Source: Burkholderia cenocepacia
GTDB lineage: Bacteria; Pseudomonadota; Gammaproteobacteria; Burkholderiales; Burkholderiaceae
NCBI RefSeq assembly: GCF_014211915.1
Contig: NZ_CP060040.1
Location: 2,170,001-2,234,000, forward strand
Direction of reading: 5' to 3'
DNA length: 64,000 bases
The notes below the pieces were generated by a model, which was given only the letters and a program-made list of their open reading frames with translations, did not search any database and had not been told where the DNA came from. A program made the position numbers and the translations under genes. Positions 30,250 to 40,084 of this stretch are shown here, piece by piece (the first letter of the stretch is position 1; each line of letters starts with the position of its first letter).

Positions 30250-31305
30250 TTACGTGCCGCGCGTGCGCCCGATGCGGCGCGTTGTGCGGCCGGGCACCGG
30301 CCCGGTCGTCCCGCGCACCGTCAGCGTCGGCAGCGACGCGACCCGCACACGCGATGCGTCGTCGCCCTGCCCGCCCGCCTCGCGCAGCGTATTGAGCAAT
30401 TCGACCGCGATGCCGGCCGCCTCGGCGGTCGGGATCGCGACGGTCGTCAGCGTGGGCCGCGTGTCGCGGGCGAGATGGATGTCGGTGATGCCGACGATCG
30501 ACAGATCGTCGGGCACGCGCCGGCCGCGATCGGCCGCCGCATGCATCGCGCCGATCGCCGGCAGGTCATTGGTCGCGACGAGCGCGGTCAGCTCGGGATG
30601 CGCATCGAGCAACTGCCCGGCCGCGCGCACGCCGCCCTCGATCGAATCGTGCCCGGCGCCGACGCGCGACGCGTCCACTCCGGCTTCGCGCATCACGTCG
30701 ACGCAGCCGTCGTAGCGCGCGGCCTGCACGCCGTTTGCCGACCCGCCGACGATCACGCCGATCTCGCGATGGCCGAGTTCGAGCAGATGCCGCGTCGCGA
30801 TCCGCCCCGCCTCGCGGAAATCGATCGCCACGCACGGCAGCCCATCGGGCGGCGCCTCGGGCCGCTCCCATAGGCACAGCACGACCGGCACGCCGCGCCG
30901 CGCGACGTCGAGCAGATCCGGCAAGTGCAGGTTCGCGTTGGTCACGAGAATCCCCTCGGAGATCGTGCCGGCGATCTGGTCGAGATACGCGCGCCCCTGC
31001 AACGGATCTTCGTTCGTATTGCAGACGATCAGGAACTGCCCGTTGCGGCGTACCGCGCGCTCGACCGCCAGCGCGAACTCCGGATAGAACGGATTCGCGA
31101 TGCTCGATACCATCAGCGCGACCGTCGGCGCGCGCCCTTCCGCCAGCGCCCGCGCGGCGAGATGCGGCCGATACCCGAGCGCGTCGACCGCTTCGAGCAC
31201 CCGCGCCCGCGTCGCGTCGCCGACCCGGCCGCGGTCGCGCAGCACGTTCGACACCGTCGCGGCCGTCACGCCGGCGCGGCGCGCCACTTCATCCAGTGTT
31301 GCCAT
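30250..31305 (-). CDS. LacI family regulator of the sugar ABC/GH42 operon
   Basis: A 351-residue LacI-type repressor: HTH and hinge at residues 1-60 (TLDEVARRAGVTAATVSNVLR, then YRPHLAARALA), followed by a periplasmic-binding-like sensor domain (VALMVSSIANPFYPEFAL, VAIDFREAGRIATRHLLELGHREIGV, VATNDLPAIGAM). The start at ATG 31305 places the HTH at the very N-terminus; the frame is open to 31365. It is divergent from the sugar transporter operon, with an 18-bp palindrome in between, so that operon is the likely target. The effector may be a galactoside. Confidence 0.92.
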   Translation of the reverse strand: MATLDEVARRAGVTAATVSNVLRDRGRVGDATRARVLEAVDALGYRPHLAARALAEGRAPTVALMVSSIANPFYPEFALAVERAVRRNGQFLIVCNTNEDPLQGRAYLDQIAGTISEGILVTNANLHLPDLLDVARRGVPVVLCLWERPEAPPDGLPCVAIDFREAGRIATRHLLELGHREIGVIVGGSANGVQAARYDGCVDVMREAGVDASRVGAGHDSIEGGVRAAGQLLDAHPELTALVATNDLPAIGAMHAAADRGRRVPDDLSIVGITDIHLARDTRPTLTTVAIPTAEAAGIAVELLNTLREAGGQGDDASRVRVASLPTLTVRGTTGPVPGRTTRRIGRTRGT

Positions 31306-31441
31306 CGTTTGCCCACTATATGAGACGTCGATCCAGTATTTGCTTCGCTCACCGAAGCGGCGCACTATCGCCGGACACCTTGCCGCCCGACCGACGGGCG
31401 CGACTCGGCCGCGATCGCATGGCCCCTTTTTTTGATCGCGA

Positions 31442-31459
31442 TGATTAAGCGCTTAATCA
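31442..31459. promoter_or_regulatory. LacI-type operator, perfect 18-bp palindrome
   Basis: TGATTAAGCGCTTAATCA is a perfect palindrome with the central CG step typical of LacI-family operators. It lies 35 bases upstream of the ABC ATPase start and downstream of any promoter in the divergent region, so binding would block transcription. Confidence 0.8.
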
Positions 31460-31494
31460 AGCAGTACGGCGCATTAGAACATGGAGCGGAGACA

Positions 31495-32652
31495 ATGGCG
31501 AGCATCTCGATGCGACGCGTGCAGAAAGCCTATGGCGAGCACGCGCCGGTCATTCGCGACGTCGATCTGGAGATCGGCGCGCACGAGTTCTGCGTGTTTC
31601 TCGGGCCGTCCGGATGCGGGAAATCGACGCTGCTGCGCATGATCGCCGGGCTCGAGGATCTGAGCGCGGGCGAGCTGTCGATCGACGGCCGCCGCGTCGA
31701 CGACGTGCCGGCCGCCGAGCGCGGCGTCGCGATGGTGTTCCAGAGCTATGCGCTGTTTCCGCACATGACGGTGTACGAGAACATGGCGTTCGGGCTGAAG
31801 CTCGCGCGCGTGCCGAAGGCCGAGATCGACCGCAAGGTGCGCGACGCCGCGCGCATCCTGCAGCTCGACACGCTGCTCGAGCGCAAGCCGAAGGCGCTGT
31901 CCGGCGGCCAGCGGCAGCGCGTCGCGATCGGCCGCGCGATCGTGCGCGAGCCCGGCGTATTCCTGTTCGACGAACCGCTGTCGAATCTCGATGCGGCGCT
32001 GCGCGGCCAGACCCGCGTCGAAATCGCGAAGCTGCACCGGCAGTTCGAACGCGCGAGCGTCGTCTACGTGACGCACGACCAGACCGAGGCGATGACGCTC
32101 GCCGACAAGATCGTGCTGCTGCACGCCGGCGCGGATACCGCGCGGCACGGCAGCATCGCTCAGGTCGGCGCGCCGCTCGACCTCTACCACCATCCGGCCA
32201 GCCGCTTCGTCGCGGGCTTCATCGGCTCGCCGCGCATGAACTTCCTGCCGGCCGTCGTGACCGCGTGCGACGCGCGTCGCACGACCGTCACGCTCGTGCC
32301 GTCCGGCGAAACCTTCACGCTGCCGCGCGACGGCTCGGCGCTCTGCGCCGGCGCCGCCGTGACGCTCGGCATCCGTCCCGAACACCTGACGCTCGGCGCC
32401 GCTCTCGACGCGACGACGCTCGCGCGCGACGTCGCGCTCGTCGAACGCCTCGGCGAGCAGACGTACGTGCACCTCGATCCGTCCGGCCAGCCCAGCGCGA
32501 CGCCGCTAATCGCGAAAGTACCCGGCGACGCGCCGGTGCGCACCGGCGAACGCGTGCACGTGCACGCGCCGGCCGCGGCCTGCCACCTGTTCACCGAAGA
32601 CGGCCGCGCGGTGCCCGCGTGCGCCGACCTTCCCGTCCACCACTACGCATAA
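31495..32652 (+). CDS. Sugar ABC transporter ATP-binding protein (MalK/UgpC type)
   Basis: A 385-residue CUT1 ATPase. Walker A GPSGCGKSTLLRM, Q-loop VFQSYALFPHMTVYENM, signature LSGGQRQRVAIGRAI, Walker B VFLFDEPLSNLD and switch histidine VYVTHDQTEAMTL are all intact, followed by a C-terminal regulatory OB domain (GIRPEHLTLG). The start at ATG 31495 has GGAG 8 bases upstream. It is the first gene of a five-gene operon; the encoded ATPase should power the two permeases at 36014 and 37001. Confidence 0.92.
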   Translation: MASISMRRVQKAYGEHAPVIRDVDLEIGAHEFCVFLGPSGCGKSTLLRMIAGLEDLSAGELSIDGRRVDDVPAAERGVAMVFQSYALFPHMTVYENMAFGLKLARVPKAEIDRKVRDAARILQLDTLLERKPKALSGGQRQRVAIGRAIVREPGVFLFDEPLSNLDAALRGQTRVEIAKLHRQFERASVVYVTHDQTEAMTLADKIVLLHAGADTARHGSIAQVGAPLDLYHHPASRFVAGFIGSPRMNFLPAVVTACDARRTTVTLVPSGETFTLPRDGSALCAGAAVTLGIRPEHLTLGAALDATTLARDVALVERLGEQTYVHLDPSGQPSATPLIAKVPGDAPVRTGERVHVHAPAAACHLFTEDGRAVPACADLPVHHYA

Positions 32653-32661
32653 GGATCGGGC

Positions 32662-34656
32662 ATGCGCCTCGGAGTCTGTTACTACCCGGAACACTGGCCG
32701 GAATCGATGTGGGCCGACGACGCCCGCCGGATGAAAGCGCTCGGCATCGAGCAGGTGCGGATCGCCGAATTCGCGTGGAGCCGCATCGAGCCGTCGCCGG
32801 GCGAATACGACTGGGGCTGGCTCGACCGTGCGGTCGACGTGCTCGGCGCGGCCGGCCTCGAAATCGTGATGTGCACGCCGACCGCGACGCCGCCGAAATG
32901 GCTGGTCGACCGCCATCCCGACATCCTCGCGATCGGTGCCGACGGCCTGCCGCGCAAGTTCGGTTCGCGCCGCCACTACGATTTCTCGTCGCCGGTCTAT
33001 CTCGAAGCGTCGCGCCAGATCTGCACGGCGGTCGCCGAACGCTACGGTCGCCACCCGGCCGTGCGCTACTGGCAGACCGACAACGAACTCGGCTGCCACC
33101 AGACCGTCGTCAGCTATTCGCCGGCCGCGCTCGTGCGCTTTCGCGAATGGCTGAAAGCGCGCTACGGCACGATCGACGCGCTGAACCGCGCATGGGGCAC
33201 CGTGTTCTGGAGCATGGAGTACCGCCATTTCGACGAAGTGGACGCGCCCGTGGGCACCGTGACCGAAGCCCATCCGTCGCATCGCCTCGATTACCGGCGC
33301 TTCGCGTCCGACGAGCTCGCACGCTATCACCGGATGCAGGTCGACGTGATCCGCGCGCATTCGCCGGGCCGCCCGGTCGCGCACAACTTCATGCAGCTCT
33401 TCACCGAGTTCGATCACTACGAAGTCGCGCGCGACCTCGATCTCGCGACGTGGGACAGCTATCCGCTCGGCGCGCTCGAGGAGCTGTGGTTCGCACCCGA
33501 CGTGAAGGCGCGCTGGCTGCGTACCGGCCATCCGGATTTCGCGTCGTTCAATCACGACCTGTACCGCGGCATGTCGAAGCTGCCGTTCTGGGTGATGGAG
33601 CAGCAGCCGGGCCCCGTGAACTGGGCACACTGGAACCCCGCGCCGCTGCCGGGCATGGTACGGCTGTGGAGCTGGGAAGCGTTCGCGCACGGTGCCGGCT
33701 GCGTGTCGTACTTCCGCTGGCGGCAGGCGCCGTTCGCGCAGGAGCAGATGCACGCGGGCCTGAACACACCCGACAACCGGCTCGACGAAGGCGGCCGCGA
33801 AGCGCAGCGCGTCGCGCGGGAGATTGCCGCCGTGCTCGACGCCGGCGCCGATGCCGACGCGAACGGCGCGGTGCGCGCACCCGTCGCGCTGGTGTTCGAC
33901 TACGACGCGAAGTGGCTGTTCGAAGTGCAGCCGCAAGGGGCCGATTTCCACTACCCGCGTTTCGCATTCGAGTACTACTCGGCGCTGCGTTCGCTCGGGC
34001 TCGACGTCGACATCGTTTCCGCGCACGCGCCGCTCGACGGCTACCGGCTCGTCGTCGTGCCGCCGCTGCCGGTCGTGCCGGACGATTTCGCGTCGCGGCT
34101 CGCCGCGTCGGGCGCCCATGCGGTGTTCGGCCCGCGCACCGGCTCGAAAACCATCGACCTGCAGATTCCGCCGGCGTTGCCGCCCGGCCCCCTCGCATCG
34201 ATCCTGCCGATACGCGTGTGGCGCGTCGAGTCGCTGCGGCCGAACGTCACCGAACGGGTCGACGGCACGCTGCGCGACGGTTCGCCGCTCGCGGGCGACG
34301 CGCGTCACTGGCGCGATCTCGTCGAGCTCACCGACGACGACACGCGCAGCGTCGTGCACGCACGTTTCGCCGACGGTCATCCGGCCTGCCTGTCGCACGG
34401 CACGCTGCATTACTGGGCCGCGCTGTTCGACGAGGCGACCACCGTGCGCCTGTTCGCCGATATCGCGGCCGAAGCGGGCCTGGCCCCGACGCCGCTCGGC
34501 GACGCCGTACGCGTGAGCCGGCGCGGCGGCCTGACTTACGTATTCAACTACGCGGGCACGCCGCACACGATCGACGACGTGCCGCCGTCCGCGTTCGTGG
34601 TCGGCGCCGCGCAGGTCGAGCCGCAAGGCGTCGCCGTGTATCGAAGCCGTTCGTAG
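32662..34656 (+). CDS. Beta-galactosidase, glycoside hydrolase family 42
   Basis: A 664-residue GH42 enzyme that cleaves terminal beta-galactosides. The TIM barrel starts [17 protein letters not shown]; the acid/base Glu is about residue 142 in YWQTDNELG and the nucleophile Glu about residue 313 in [13 protein letters not shown]. The trimerisation and C-terminal beta domains follow. No signal peptide is present, so it acts in the cytoplasm on sugars imported by the surrounding ABC system. It begins 9 bases after the ATPase stop. Natural substrates of this family in plant-associated bacteria are often galacto-oligosaccharides or arabinogalactan fragments rather than lactose. Confidence 0.93.
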   Translation: MRLGVCYYPEHWPESMWADDARRMKALGIEQVRIAEFAWSRIEPSPGEYDWGWLDRAVDVLGAAGLEIVMCTPTATPPKWLVDRHPDILAIGADGLPRKFGSRRHYDFSSPVYLEASRQICTAVAERYGRHPAVRYWQTDNELGCHQTVVSYSPAALVRFREWLKARYGTIDALNRAWGTVFWSMEYRHFDEVDAPVGTVTEAHPSHRLDYRRFASDELARYHRMQVDVIRAHSPGRPVAHNFMQLFTEFDHYEVARDLDLATWDSYPLGALEELWFAPDVKARWLRTGHPDFASFNHDLYRGMSKLPFWVMEQQPGPVNWAHWNPAPLPGMVRLWSWEAFAHGAGCVSYFRWRQAPFAQEQMHAGLNTPDNRLDEGGREAQRVAREIAAVLDAGADADANGAVRAPVALVFDYDAKWLFEVQPQGADFHYPRFAFEYYSALRSLGLDVDIVSAHAPLDGYRLVVVPPLPVVPDDFASRLAASGAHAVFGPRTGSKTIDLQIPPALPPGPLASILPIRVWRVESLRPNVTERVDGTLRDGSPLAGDARHWRDLVELTDDDTRSVVHARFADGHPACLSHGTLHYWAALFDEATTVRLFADIAAEAGLAPTPLGDAVRVSRRGGLTYVFNYAGTPHTIDDVPPSAFVVGAAQVEPQGVAVYRSRS

Positions 34657-34718
34657 CAACCGCCCCGGCGCCGCCGCGCGCCGGTCACGCACAACGACAC
34701 ACAGGACTGGAGACACTC

Positions 34719-35981
34719 ATGACCCATCGCCCCCTTCGCGTCGCTGCCCGCCAGGCGACCGCCGCCGTCGCCTTCGGCCTCGCGTCGCTCGCCATGACGA
34801 CGCCTGCCGATGCCGGCACGCTGACCGTCAACATCGCATTCAAGGGCGCGAGCCAGCGCGCGGTGTGGCAATCGACGATCGAAGCGTTCCACAAGGCCCA
34901 TCCCGACATCGACGTGAAGCCGACCTTCGTCGACGAGGAAGCGTACAAGGTGCAGCTCCCCGCGTGGCTCACCACCGTCGCGCCGGACATCGTGAACTGG
35001 CACGCGGGCGAGCGGATGGCGTATTACGCGAAGCGCGGGCTGTTCGAGGACCTGAGCGGCGACTGGACGAAGAACGGCTGGGACGCGATGTATGCGTCGA
35101 CGCGCAGCGCGTCGTCCTATAACGGCAAACAGTACGCGGCGCCGACCGTCTACTACTCGTGGGGGCTGTTCTACCGCAAGGACCTGTTCCGCAAGGTCGG
35201 CATCGCCGACGAACCGAAGACCTGGGACCAGTTTCTCGATGCATGCAAGAAGCTGAAGGCCGCGGGCATCACGCCGATCGCGATCGGCGGCCGCGACGCG
35301 TGGACGCTCGCCGGCTGGTTCGACTATCTCGACCTGCGCCTGAACGGCAACGCGTTCCACCAGCAACTGATGGCCGGCGACGTGCCGTACACCGACCCGC
35401 GCGTGAAGAAGGTCTACACGACGTGGAAATCGCTGATCGACTCGGGCTACTTCATCGACAACGCGCTGTCCTACGATCTCGACGGCGCACAGCCGTTCCT
35501 GTTCCAGGGCAAGGCCGCGATGATGCTGATGGGCACCTTCATCGCGGCGGGTTTCCCGCCGAACGTGAAGCAGGAAATGGGCTATTACCGCTTCCCGATC
35601 ATCGACCCGAAGGTGCCGACCGCCGAGGACGGCCCGGTCGAATCGCTGCACATCCCGACCAAGGCGAAGAACAAGGCCGACGCGCACACGTTCCTCGCGT
35701 TCGTCGAAACCCCCGAGATGGGTGCGAAGCTCGCCGAAGGGCTCGGCTCGCTGTCGGCCAACAGCAAGTCGCCCGAGCCGGCCGATCCGATCTCGCGCAT
35801 CGGCTTCCGGATCCTCGCCGACACGAAGGGCGGCGTCGCGCAGTTCTACGACCGCGACATGACCAAGGAAATGGCCGACGAGGGGATGAAGGGCATGCAG
35901 CAGTTCCTCGCGAATCCCGCGCAGCTCGATACGGTGCTCGCGCAACTCGAACAGACCCGCAAGCGGATCTACAAGAAGTGA
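34719..35981 (+). CDS. Sugar ABC transporter substrate-binding protein (CUT1)
   Basis: A 420-residue periplasmic binding protein with signal peptide ending TTPADAG and mature start TLTVNIAFKGASQRAVWQST. Family 1 solute-binding motifs include PDIVNWHAGERMAYYAKRGLF and FLFQGKAAMMLMGTF. It should capture the oligosaccharide for the two permeases downstream. The start at ATG 34719 has GGAG six bases upstream. Confidence 0.92.
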   Translation: MTHRPLRVAARQATAAVAFGLASLAMTTPADAGTLTVNIAFKGASQRAVWQSTIEAFHKAHPDIDVKPTFVDEEAYKVQLPAWLTTVAPDIVNWHAGERMAYYAKRGLFEDLSGDWTKNGWDAMYASTRSASSYNGKQYAAPTVYYSWGLFYRKDLFRKVGIADEPKTWDQFLDACKKLKAAGITPIAIGGRDAWTLAGWFDYLDLRLNGNAFHQQLMAGDVPYTDPRVKKVYTTWKSLIDSGYFIDNALSYDLDGAQPFLFQGKAAMMLMGTFIAAGFPPNVKQEMGYYRFPIIDPKVPTAEDGPVESLHIPTKAKNKADAHTFLAFVETPEMGAKLAEGLGSLSANSKSPEPADPISRIGFRILADTKGGVAQFYDRDMTKEMADEGMKGMQQFLANPAQLDTVLAQLEQTRKRIYKK

Positions 35982-36013
35982 CCGCGTGACCCAACCGGCG
36001 GCTGCGCGCCGCC

Positions 36014-36979
36014 GTGTCCGTTCAGGAGGCTTGCCGTGTCCAGTCCGATCACATCCCCCCGCCCGCCGGCACCGCGCCGCCGCCGCGCGGCTCATCCGCC
36101 AGCGCGCTGCCCGCGCGCCGCCCGTCGCCCGCCTTGCGGCGGCAACGGCGCGCCGCGTGGCTCTTTCTCGCCCCGGCCTGCGCGATGGTTGCCATTTATG
36201 TGATCTGGCCGATCCTGTCGACGTTGTCGCTGAGCCTGTACAACTGGGACGGAATGACCGAGCGCACCTTCGTCGGTCTCGCGAACTATGCGGAGCTGCT
36301 GCATGCGCCGACGTTCTACACGGCGCTGCGCAACAACGTGATCTGGCTCGTGCTGTTCATGCTCGCGCCGCCGCTCGGCCTCGCGCTCGCGCTGTACCTG
36401 AACCAGGCGGTCGGCGGCATCCGGCTCGTGAAGTCGCTGTTCTTCGCGCCGTTCGTGCTGTCGGGCGTGGTCGTCGGGCTGATCTTCTCGTGGTTCTACG
36501 ATCCGACCTTCGGACTGCTCGCGCTCATCGCCGGGCACGGCATCCCGGTGCTCGGCGACGCGCGCTATGCGACCTTCGGCATCGTGTTCGCCGCGCTGTG
36601 GCCGCAAACGGCGTACTGCATGATCCTGTACCTGACCGGCCTCACGTCGGTCAACCCGGAACAGATCGAAGCCGCGCGGATGGAAGGCGCGCGCGGCTTC
36701 GCGCTGCTGTGGCACGTCGTGCTGCCGCAACTGCGGCCGACCACCTTCATGGCGATCGTCGTCACCGTGATCGGCGCGCTGCGCAGCTTCGACCTGATCT
36801 CGGTGATGACGGGCGGCGGCCCGTTCGAAAGCTCGACCGTCCTCGCGTATTACATGTACGACCAGGCGATCAAGTACTACCGGCTCGGCTATTCCGCATC
36901 GATCGCGGTCGTGCTGTTCGCGATCATGCTCGTCTACATCGTGTTCCAGTTGCGCCGGATGCTGCGCAACGAACAGTGA
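36014..36979 (+). CDS. Sugar ABC transporter permease (MalF-like), N-terminal frame uncertain
   Basis: A CUT1 permease with six predicted membrane helices after an unusual Pro/Arg-rich N-terminus. The EAA loop is EQIEAARMEGARGFALLWHVVLPQL. As read, translation would start at GTG 36014 and has no ribosome site. A perfect AGGAGG lies 6 bases before a GTG at 36036, which is in another frame (MSSPITSP). One extra C in the run of six at 36055-36060 would join that start to the permease frame. The first 15 or so residues are therefore doubtful, while the rest is secure. Confidence 0.85.
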   Translation: MSVQEACRVQSDHIPPPAGTAPPPRGSSASALPARRPSPALRRQRRAAWLFLAPACAMVAIYVIWPILSTLSLSLYNWDGMTERTFVGLANYAELLHAPTFYTALRNNVIWLVLFMLAPPLGLALALYLNQAVGGIRLVKSLFFAPFVLSGVVVGLIFSWFYDPTFGLLALIAGHGIPVLGDARYATFGIVFAALWPQTAYCMILYLTGLTSVNPEQIEAARMEGARGFALLWHVVLPQLRPTTFMAIVVTVIGALRSFDLISVMTGGGPFESSTVLAYYMYDQAIKYYRLGYSASIAVVLFAIMLVYIVFQLRRMLRNEQ

Positions 36980-37000
36980 CCTTCCGGGAGCCCACTCATC

Positions 37001-37852
37001 ATGTTTCCGATACCCGTTGCCCACTGGAAGCCGATATCGCGCCGGCTGTACAAGCTGTCGCTGCCCGTCGCGCTCGTGATCTGGCTGCTGCCGATGATCG
37101 CGGTGTTCGTCACGTCGGTGCGCTCGACCGAGGAGCTCGTCGAAGGCCACTACTGGGGCTGGCCTCGGCATTTCTCGATGATCGAGAACTATCGCGACGC
37201 GCTGACGACGTCGCCGATGCTGCATTACTTCTGGAACAGCGTGCAGATCACGGTGCCGTCGGTCATCGGCTCGATCGCGCTCGCGGCGATGGCCGGCTTC
37301 GCGCTGGCGACCTACCGGTTTCGCGGCAATACCGTGCTGTTCGGCACGTTCGTCGCCGGCAATTTCGTGCCGGTGCAGGTGCTGATGATTCCGGTGCGCG
37401 ACCTGTCGCTGCGGCTCGGCGTGTTCAACACCGTCGAAGCGCTGATCCTGTTCCACGTCGCGTTTCAGACGGGGTTCTGCACGCTGTTCCTGCGCAACTT
37501 CATCAAGCAGTTGCCGTTCGAGCTGATCGAGGCGGCACGCATCGAAGGCGCGGGCGAATGGACGGTGTTCTGGCGCATCGTGCTGCCGCTGATCCGGCCG
37601 GCGCTGGCCGCGCTCGCGATTCTCGTGTTCACGTTCGTGTGGAACGATTACTTCTGGGCGCTGTGTCTGACGCAAGGCGACGAGGCCGCGCCGATCACGG
37701 CGGGTGTCGCGGCGCTGAAGGGGCAATGGACGACTTCGTGGAATCTCGTATCCGCCGGGTCGATTCTCGCCGCGCTGCCGTCGGTCGCGATGTTCTTCGC
37801 GATGCAGAAGCATTTCGTCGCGGGGCTCACGTTCGGCGCGACGAAAGGCTGA
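37001..37852 (+). CDS. Sugar ABC transporter permease (MalG-like)
   Basis: A 283-residue CUT1 permease with six membrane helices and the EAA loop FELIEAARIEGAGEWTVFWRIVLPL. It starts 21 bases after the first permease and ends the operon just before a strong terminator. Together with the ATPase and binding protein it forms a complete importer for the GH42 substrate. Confidence 0.93.
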   Translation: MFPIPVAHWKPISRRLYKLSLPVALVIWLLPMIAVFVTSVRSTEELVEGHYWGWPRHFSMIENYRDALTTSPMLHYFWNSVQITVPSVIGSIALAAMAGFALATYRFRGNTVLFGTFVAGNFVPVQVLMIPVRDLSLRLGVFNTVEALILFHVAFQTGFCTLFLRNFIKQLPFELIEAARIEGAGEWTVFWRIVLPLIRPALAALAILVFTFVWNDYFWALCLTQGDEAAPITAGVAALKGQWTTSWNLVSAGSILAALPSVAMFFAMQKHFVAGLTFGATKG

Positions 37853-37899
37853 ACGCGCGCCGCTCGCGTTTCGAATCTCCCCCTCCGCATCGTGAGGTT

Positions 37900-37921
37900 G
37901 CCCGCTTCGGCGGGCTTTTTT
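37900..37921 (+). terminator. Rho-independent terminator of the sugar operon
   Basis: GCCCGC-TTCG-GCGGGC, a 6-bp GC stem with a TTCG tetraloop, followed by six T, 48 bases after the permease stop. This is a textbook intrinsic terminator. Confidence 0.9.
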
Positions 37922-38067
37922 CATGCTTTGCGGATCGGGGCGATGTCGGTTGGCGAGCCTGGCCCGCCATCCAGGCTTCAACGCCGTCAACCGATTAGAT
38001 GCGCAGCTTGCTGGCGGTTTCGACGCGCCCGGACGTCTGGGCGCCACTTTGCTCGACATCGATTCGG

Positions 38068-38466
38068 CTACGCGTACTTGTCGCCGACCGTACTGCGAAT
38101 CGGATGGGTGTCGTAGACGATGATCATCCGTTCGATGAGCCCCTGGATGTCGAACTCGAACACGTCGACGCACTCGAAGCGCGCCACCGAACCGTCTTTC
38201 AAGGCCCAGTCGTAGATGAAGTAACCTGTCGCACGTGGGGCCCCGGTTGCGCTGACGCAGATGTCGATCGGTGTAATTCTGCTGTCGCCCGACGCGGCGG
38301 CGACCTTCGAAAAGAAGGGCTCGGGCTGCATCCAGCCGAGAAATGGCGAGAAAATCTGCGCGTCCGGCGTGAATAACGCACAGATCGCACCGACATCGCC
38401 TCGCTCCAGTTCTCGAAGGTAAGCGCGAACCTGTTGCGTATGGAGTGATTCCGACGTTGAGTCCAA
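38068..38466 (-). CDS. SnoaL-like (NTF2-fold) protein
   Basis: A 132-residue protein with the cone-shaped NTF2/SnoaL-like fold pattern: YLRELERGDVGAICALFTPDAQIFSPFLG at the start and ARFECVDVFEFDIQGLIERMII at the end. Family members are isomerases, hydrolases or ligand carriers, and the function here is unknown. It starts with TTG 38466, supported by GGAGG six bases upstream. It is divergent from a LysR regulator 82 bases away, which probably controls it. Confidence 0.75.
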   Translation of the reverse strand: MDSTSESLHTQQVRAYLRELERGDVGAICALFTPDAQIFSPFLGWMQPEPFFSKVAAASGDSRITPIDICVSATGAPRATGYFIYDWALKDGSVARFECVDVFEFDIQGLIERMIIVYDTHPIRSTVGDKYA

Positions 38467-38548
38467 AACTATCCTCCGATCATTCGTTGACGACCCCGTT
38501 CACTCGCAAGAACAGGGCATCCGGTACACGCACGATAGCGACGCCCCG

Positions 38549-39490
38549 ATGACCGAACAATCGAAAAATTTGCAACCCGGGTATGCCGCGCATGCATACC
38601 CGCTGGCCGACCTGACGCGGCCGCTCCCGCCGTTGGCGGCGATTCAGTCGTTCGTCGCCGCGGCACAGCTGGGCAGCGTCAGCAAGGCTGCGGATCATCT
38701 ATGCCGCACGCAAGGTGCGGTCAGCCGCCAGATACAGCAGCTGGAAACGCATTACCGATGCGCGCTCTTCGTGCGCCATGTATCGGGCCTGACGTTGACG
38801 GCAGAAGGCAATGCACTGCTGACGGTCGCGGTCGACGTGCTCACGCAATTGGTCCGGCACGCGGACGTTCATGCACGGGCGACTTCGGTGCTCACGTTGA
38901 AGTTGCCGTCCACGTTCGCCGTCCGCTGGCTGCTCCCGCGGCTGCCGGACATTCATCGCGCGATGAGCGGCACGGAGCTTCGTATTTCGACATCCGCGGA
39001 CGATACGCCGGATTTCACGACGTCCGACGTCGATGCCATCGTCGTGCGCGGCACGGGACAGTGGACCGGCATGGCGGCGATACCGCTGTTCTCCGAGAGG
39101 CTCACGCCGATGTGCGCGCCCGCATTGGCACCCTCACTGCGATCCGTTGCCGATCTCGCGCAGGTCGATTTGCTGCATCCCGGGCCGAGCCACGCAGAGT
39201 GGCGGTGCTGGCTCGATCATGTCGGGGCACGCCAGATCGACGCCGGACGCGGACTCGTATTCGATACCCTCGAATTGACGCTCGCGGCATCGACGGAAGG
39301 ACACGGCATTGCCATCGGCGACCCGCGAATGGCGAGAGACCGGCTCCGTGCCGGATCGCTGGTGACACCGTTCGAGGATGTGGCTCAAGACGGCCTGTCC
39401 TACTTCCTCGTCTATCCGCCCCAACGGGCGGCACAACCGAAAATCCGCGCGCTCGCCGAGGTCTTGCTACGACTTGCGCGAGAAGACTGA
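38549..39490 (+). CDS. LysR family transcriptional regulator (GcvA-like)
   Basis: A 313-residue LysR protein with an N-terminal extension of about 25 residues before the HTH (LAAIQSFVAAAQLGSVSKAADHL, TQGAVSRQIQQLE) and a substrate-binding domain (LTLKLPSTFAVRWLLPRLPDI), a form typical of the GcvA subgroup. It is divergent from the SnoaL-like gene, its presumed target. The start at ATG 38549 lacks a clear ribosome site; the HTH would also be kept with a later start. Confidence 0.88.
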   Translation: MTEQSKNLQPGYAAHAYPLADLTRPLPPLAAIQSFVAAAQLGSVSKAADHLCRTQGAVSRQIQQLETHYRCALFVRHVSGLTLTAEGNALLTVAVDVLTQLVRHADVHARATSVLTLKLPSTFAVRWLLPRLPDIHRAMSGTELRISTSADDTPDFTTSDVDAIVVRGTGQWTGMAAIPLFSERLTPMCAPALAPSLRSVADLAQVDLLHPGPSHAEWRCWLDHVGARQIDAGRGLVFDTLELTLAASTEGHGIAIGDPRMARDRLRAGSLVTPFEDVAQDGLSYFLVYPPQRAAQPKIRALAEVLLRLARED

Positions 39491-39528
39491 TTGATGGGCG
39501 GGAGTCGAGGCACCACGGTCACCCGTGG

Positions 39529-39912
39529 TCAGAGATCCCCGCGCACTTCGCCGGTTCCCAGCGCGCTCCGCTGCCGGTTGACTTCCGCCCACAGCTCGTC
39601 GCTGTCGTCCTCGCGCAGCACGACCATGCAGTCCAGTTGATCGTCGGTCACGCCGAAGTACGCCAGGATTTCCCGCCGAACCCCATCGACGAACTCCGCG
39701 TATTCCGGCGTTGCCTGGGCCCGCGCGTGCAAGGCGTCGTATTCCGCATCGTCCGCGCCGCCGCCGTGCTCGTCGATATAGCGCGAGATCCACTGGTCTC
39801 GTTCGTGGTCGTAATCCGCCTCGGCGCGCATCGCTTGCACGGCCGTGTACAAATCCAGTTGGGCAAACGCGGCGATCGCCGCCGTTGTCGCCTCGTCGAA
39901 TGTCGTCGTCAT
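39529..39912 (-). CDS. Hypothetical acidic protein
   Basis: A 127-residue acidic, mostly helical protein with no signal peptide, membrane helix or motif I recognise. The segment DHERDQWISRYIDEHGGGADDAEYDAL and a C-terminal LDCMVVLREDDSDELWAEVNRQR are its most distinctive parts. The start is ATG 39912 with GAGAGG close by; ATG 39933 is the alternative. It lies convergent with the LysR gene and upstream of a helicase gene on the same strand. Confidence 0.65.
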   Translation of the reverse strand: MTTTFDEATTAAIAAFAQLDLYTAVQAMRAEADYDHERDQWISRYIDEHGGGADDAEYDALHARAQATPEYAEFVDGVRREILAYFGVTDDQLDCMVVLREDDSDELWAEVNRQRSALGTGEVRGDL

Positions 39913-40084
39913 TGCCTCTCTCACTTCAGTCATCGCACATCGTCGGTCATGCCGGGAAGCCTTGTCGCGGGCGGTTTCAGGTCGCTCACGAGAAAACCGG
40001 CTGCGCTGTTCCGAACCGCTCGTATTCGTTCATCGTATCGGACGAATCAATCCTGTCAGGCGCCTTGAACGGGAAGGGTTCGGG

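Noticed and set aside
31614..34700. N-terminal extension of the sugar-binding protein frame
   Set aside because: The long open frame runs through the ATPase and GH42 genes out of phase; the real start is ATG 34719 with a signal peptide and ribosome site.
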